Assembly: GCF_019343195.1 (NCBI RefSeq)
Contig: NZ_RPHB01000011.1
Span: 86,001-150,000 of the forward strand
Reading direction: 5' to 3'
DNA from: Arthrospiribacter ruber
GTDB taxonomy: Bacteria; Bacteroidota; Bacteroidia; Cytophagales; Cyclobacteriaceae
DNA length: 64,000 nucleotides
Under the pieces are notes generated by a model. The model was not told the origin of the DNA. It saw only the letters and a program-made list of their open reading frames with translations, and did no database searches. Of this stretch, positions 63,547 through 64,000 are shown one piece after another (within the stretch, counting starts at the first letter, position 1; every line of letters begins with the position of its first letter). Position numbers and translations under genes: made by a program.

Positions 63547-64000
63547 GTGATATCGTAAACAGAGTTGCTAATAGTCCTCTTGTTACCTTGGATCTGGAGA
63601 ATTTCTACAGAAAAGAAAATCGGATACTGTTTGATTTGAAAAATTTTCTTTTTCAGGGCTTGGTGATCAAGGAAAAGGAATTTAGAGCTGGTTTAAAAAG
63701 TTATAATTGGGGCGAATTAAAAGGTAGCCTTGTAGCAGTAACCTGTACGGTTGATGCAATCATTCCAAACTGGGCCTTCATGCTTGTTGGGACATATTTG
63801 GGTAAGGAGAATATCGAATATGTGATTGGAGACTTGAATGACTTGGAGCAATACTTATTTCAAAGAGAACTTGATAAAGTAAATGCAGAAGACTTTTTAG
63901 ATAAGCCTGTAGTTATTAAGGGCTGTAGTAAGTATCCTGTTCCTTTATTCGCTTACGGGGCAGTATTGTCTAAACTACAGCCAGTTGCAAGATCCATCAT
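63543..64000 (+). CDS. DUF2480 family protein (3' partial)
   Basis: About 152 residues visible before the window ends; the frame is open to the edge. It begins MSDIVNRVANSPLVTLDLEN and contains VAVTCTVDAIIPNWAFMLVG and VIKGCSKYPVPLFAYGAV, matching the DUF2480 family of Bacteroidota, of about 165-170 residues, so only the last few residues are missing. Function unknown. Start overlaps the tsaB stop, so it is the next gene of the rpmH operon. Confidence 0.85.
   Translation, partial: MSDIVNRVANSPLVTLDLENFYRKENRILFDLKNFLFQGLVIKEKEFRAGLKSYNWGELKGSLVAVTCTVDAIIPNWAFMLVGTYLGKENIEYVIGDLNDLEQYLFQRELDKVNAEDFLDKPVVIKGCSKYPVPLFAYGAVLSKLQPVARSI

Overview
The window is a chromosomal segment from a member of the Bacteroidota, most likely Cytophagales/Cyclobacteriaceae (Algoriphagus- or Belliella-like). 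This is inferred from protein types typical of the phylum (DUF4295 next to rpmG/rpmB/ftsY, DUF2480, DUF5522, DUF4221-like lipoprotein, YjjG-type HAD protein, CPXCG protein, PafA-like phosphatase). It is also supported by recurring -7 promoter elements of the Bacteroidota form TAnnTTTG instead of -10/-35 boxes. Genes are dense, mostly in short operons, and I see no phage, insertion sequence, CRISPR array, rRNA or tRNA.

Layout. 1-8.4 kb: a branched-chain amino-acid operon, ilvB(partial)-ilvN-ilvC-leuA-leuC-leuD-second LeuA-like enzyme-leuB, ended by a hairpin. 8.5-17.3 kb: a minus-strand polysaccharide operon with overlapping genes (sensor kinase, BcsB-like subunit, outer-membrane barrel, family 2 synthase with a type II secretion E N-terminal-like domain, GT-C-like membrane protein), divergent from a secreted GH5 glycanase. 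17.3-30 kb: housekeeping and catabolic genes (truA, UbiA prenyltransferase, GH16 lipoprotein, hmgA, PafA-like phosphatase, M24 aminopeptidase, ArsR regulator, HAD phosphatase, pruA). 30-31.8 kb: ribosomal operon rpmB-rpmG-DUF4295-ftsY (minus). 32-36 kb: rocD, HAD phosphatase and a phosphate-selective-type porin behind TTAACA direct repeats. 36.3-43 kb: a large hybrid histidine kinase, a secreted coiled-coil protein and clpB. 43-50.6 kb: CPXCG protein, PPOX-fold protein, a Pycsar-effector-like membrane protein without a cyclase, a CotH-like secreted protein, a Gfo/Idh/MocA oxidoreductase, rimO and a MORN-type repeat protein. 50.6-58.2 kb: GDPD, GNAT-like protein, PfkB kinase, an active/inactive M16 peptidase pair and a stand-alone paralogue of the second peptidase's C-terminal domain. 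58.3-64 kb: DoxX and M61 peptidase (minus), then rpmH-rnpA-S41 peptidase-tsaB-DUF2480 (plus, cut by the window end).

How genes work together: the first operon makes valine, leucine and possibly isoleucine precursors. pruA and rocD both feed glutamate-semialdehyde metabolism. The polysaccharide operon looks like a complete synthesis/export machine of cellulose-synthase type that lacks PilZ, BcsC and a standard BcsZ; it is the best candidate for an undescribed system here. The second notable signal is non-coding: several intergenic regions carry degenerate repeats of unrelated sequence that all keep a 7-nt phase, and a ~127-bp dispersed repeat occurs twice, with a shorter inverted core a third time.
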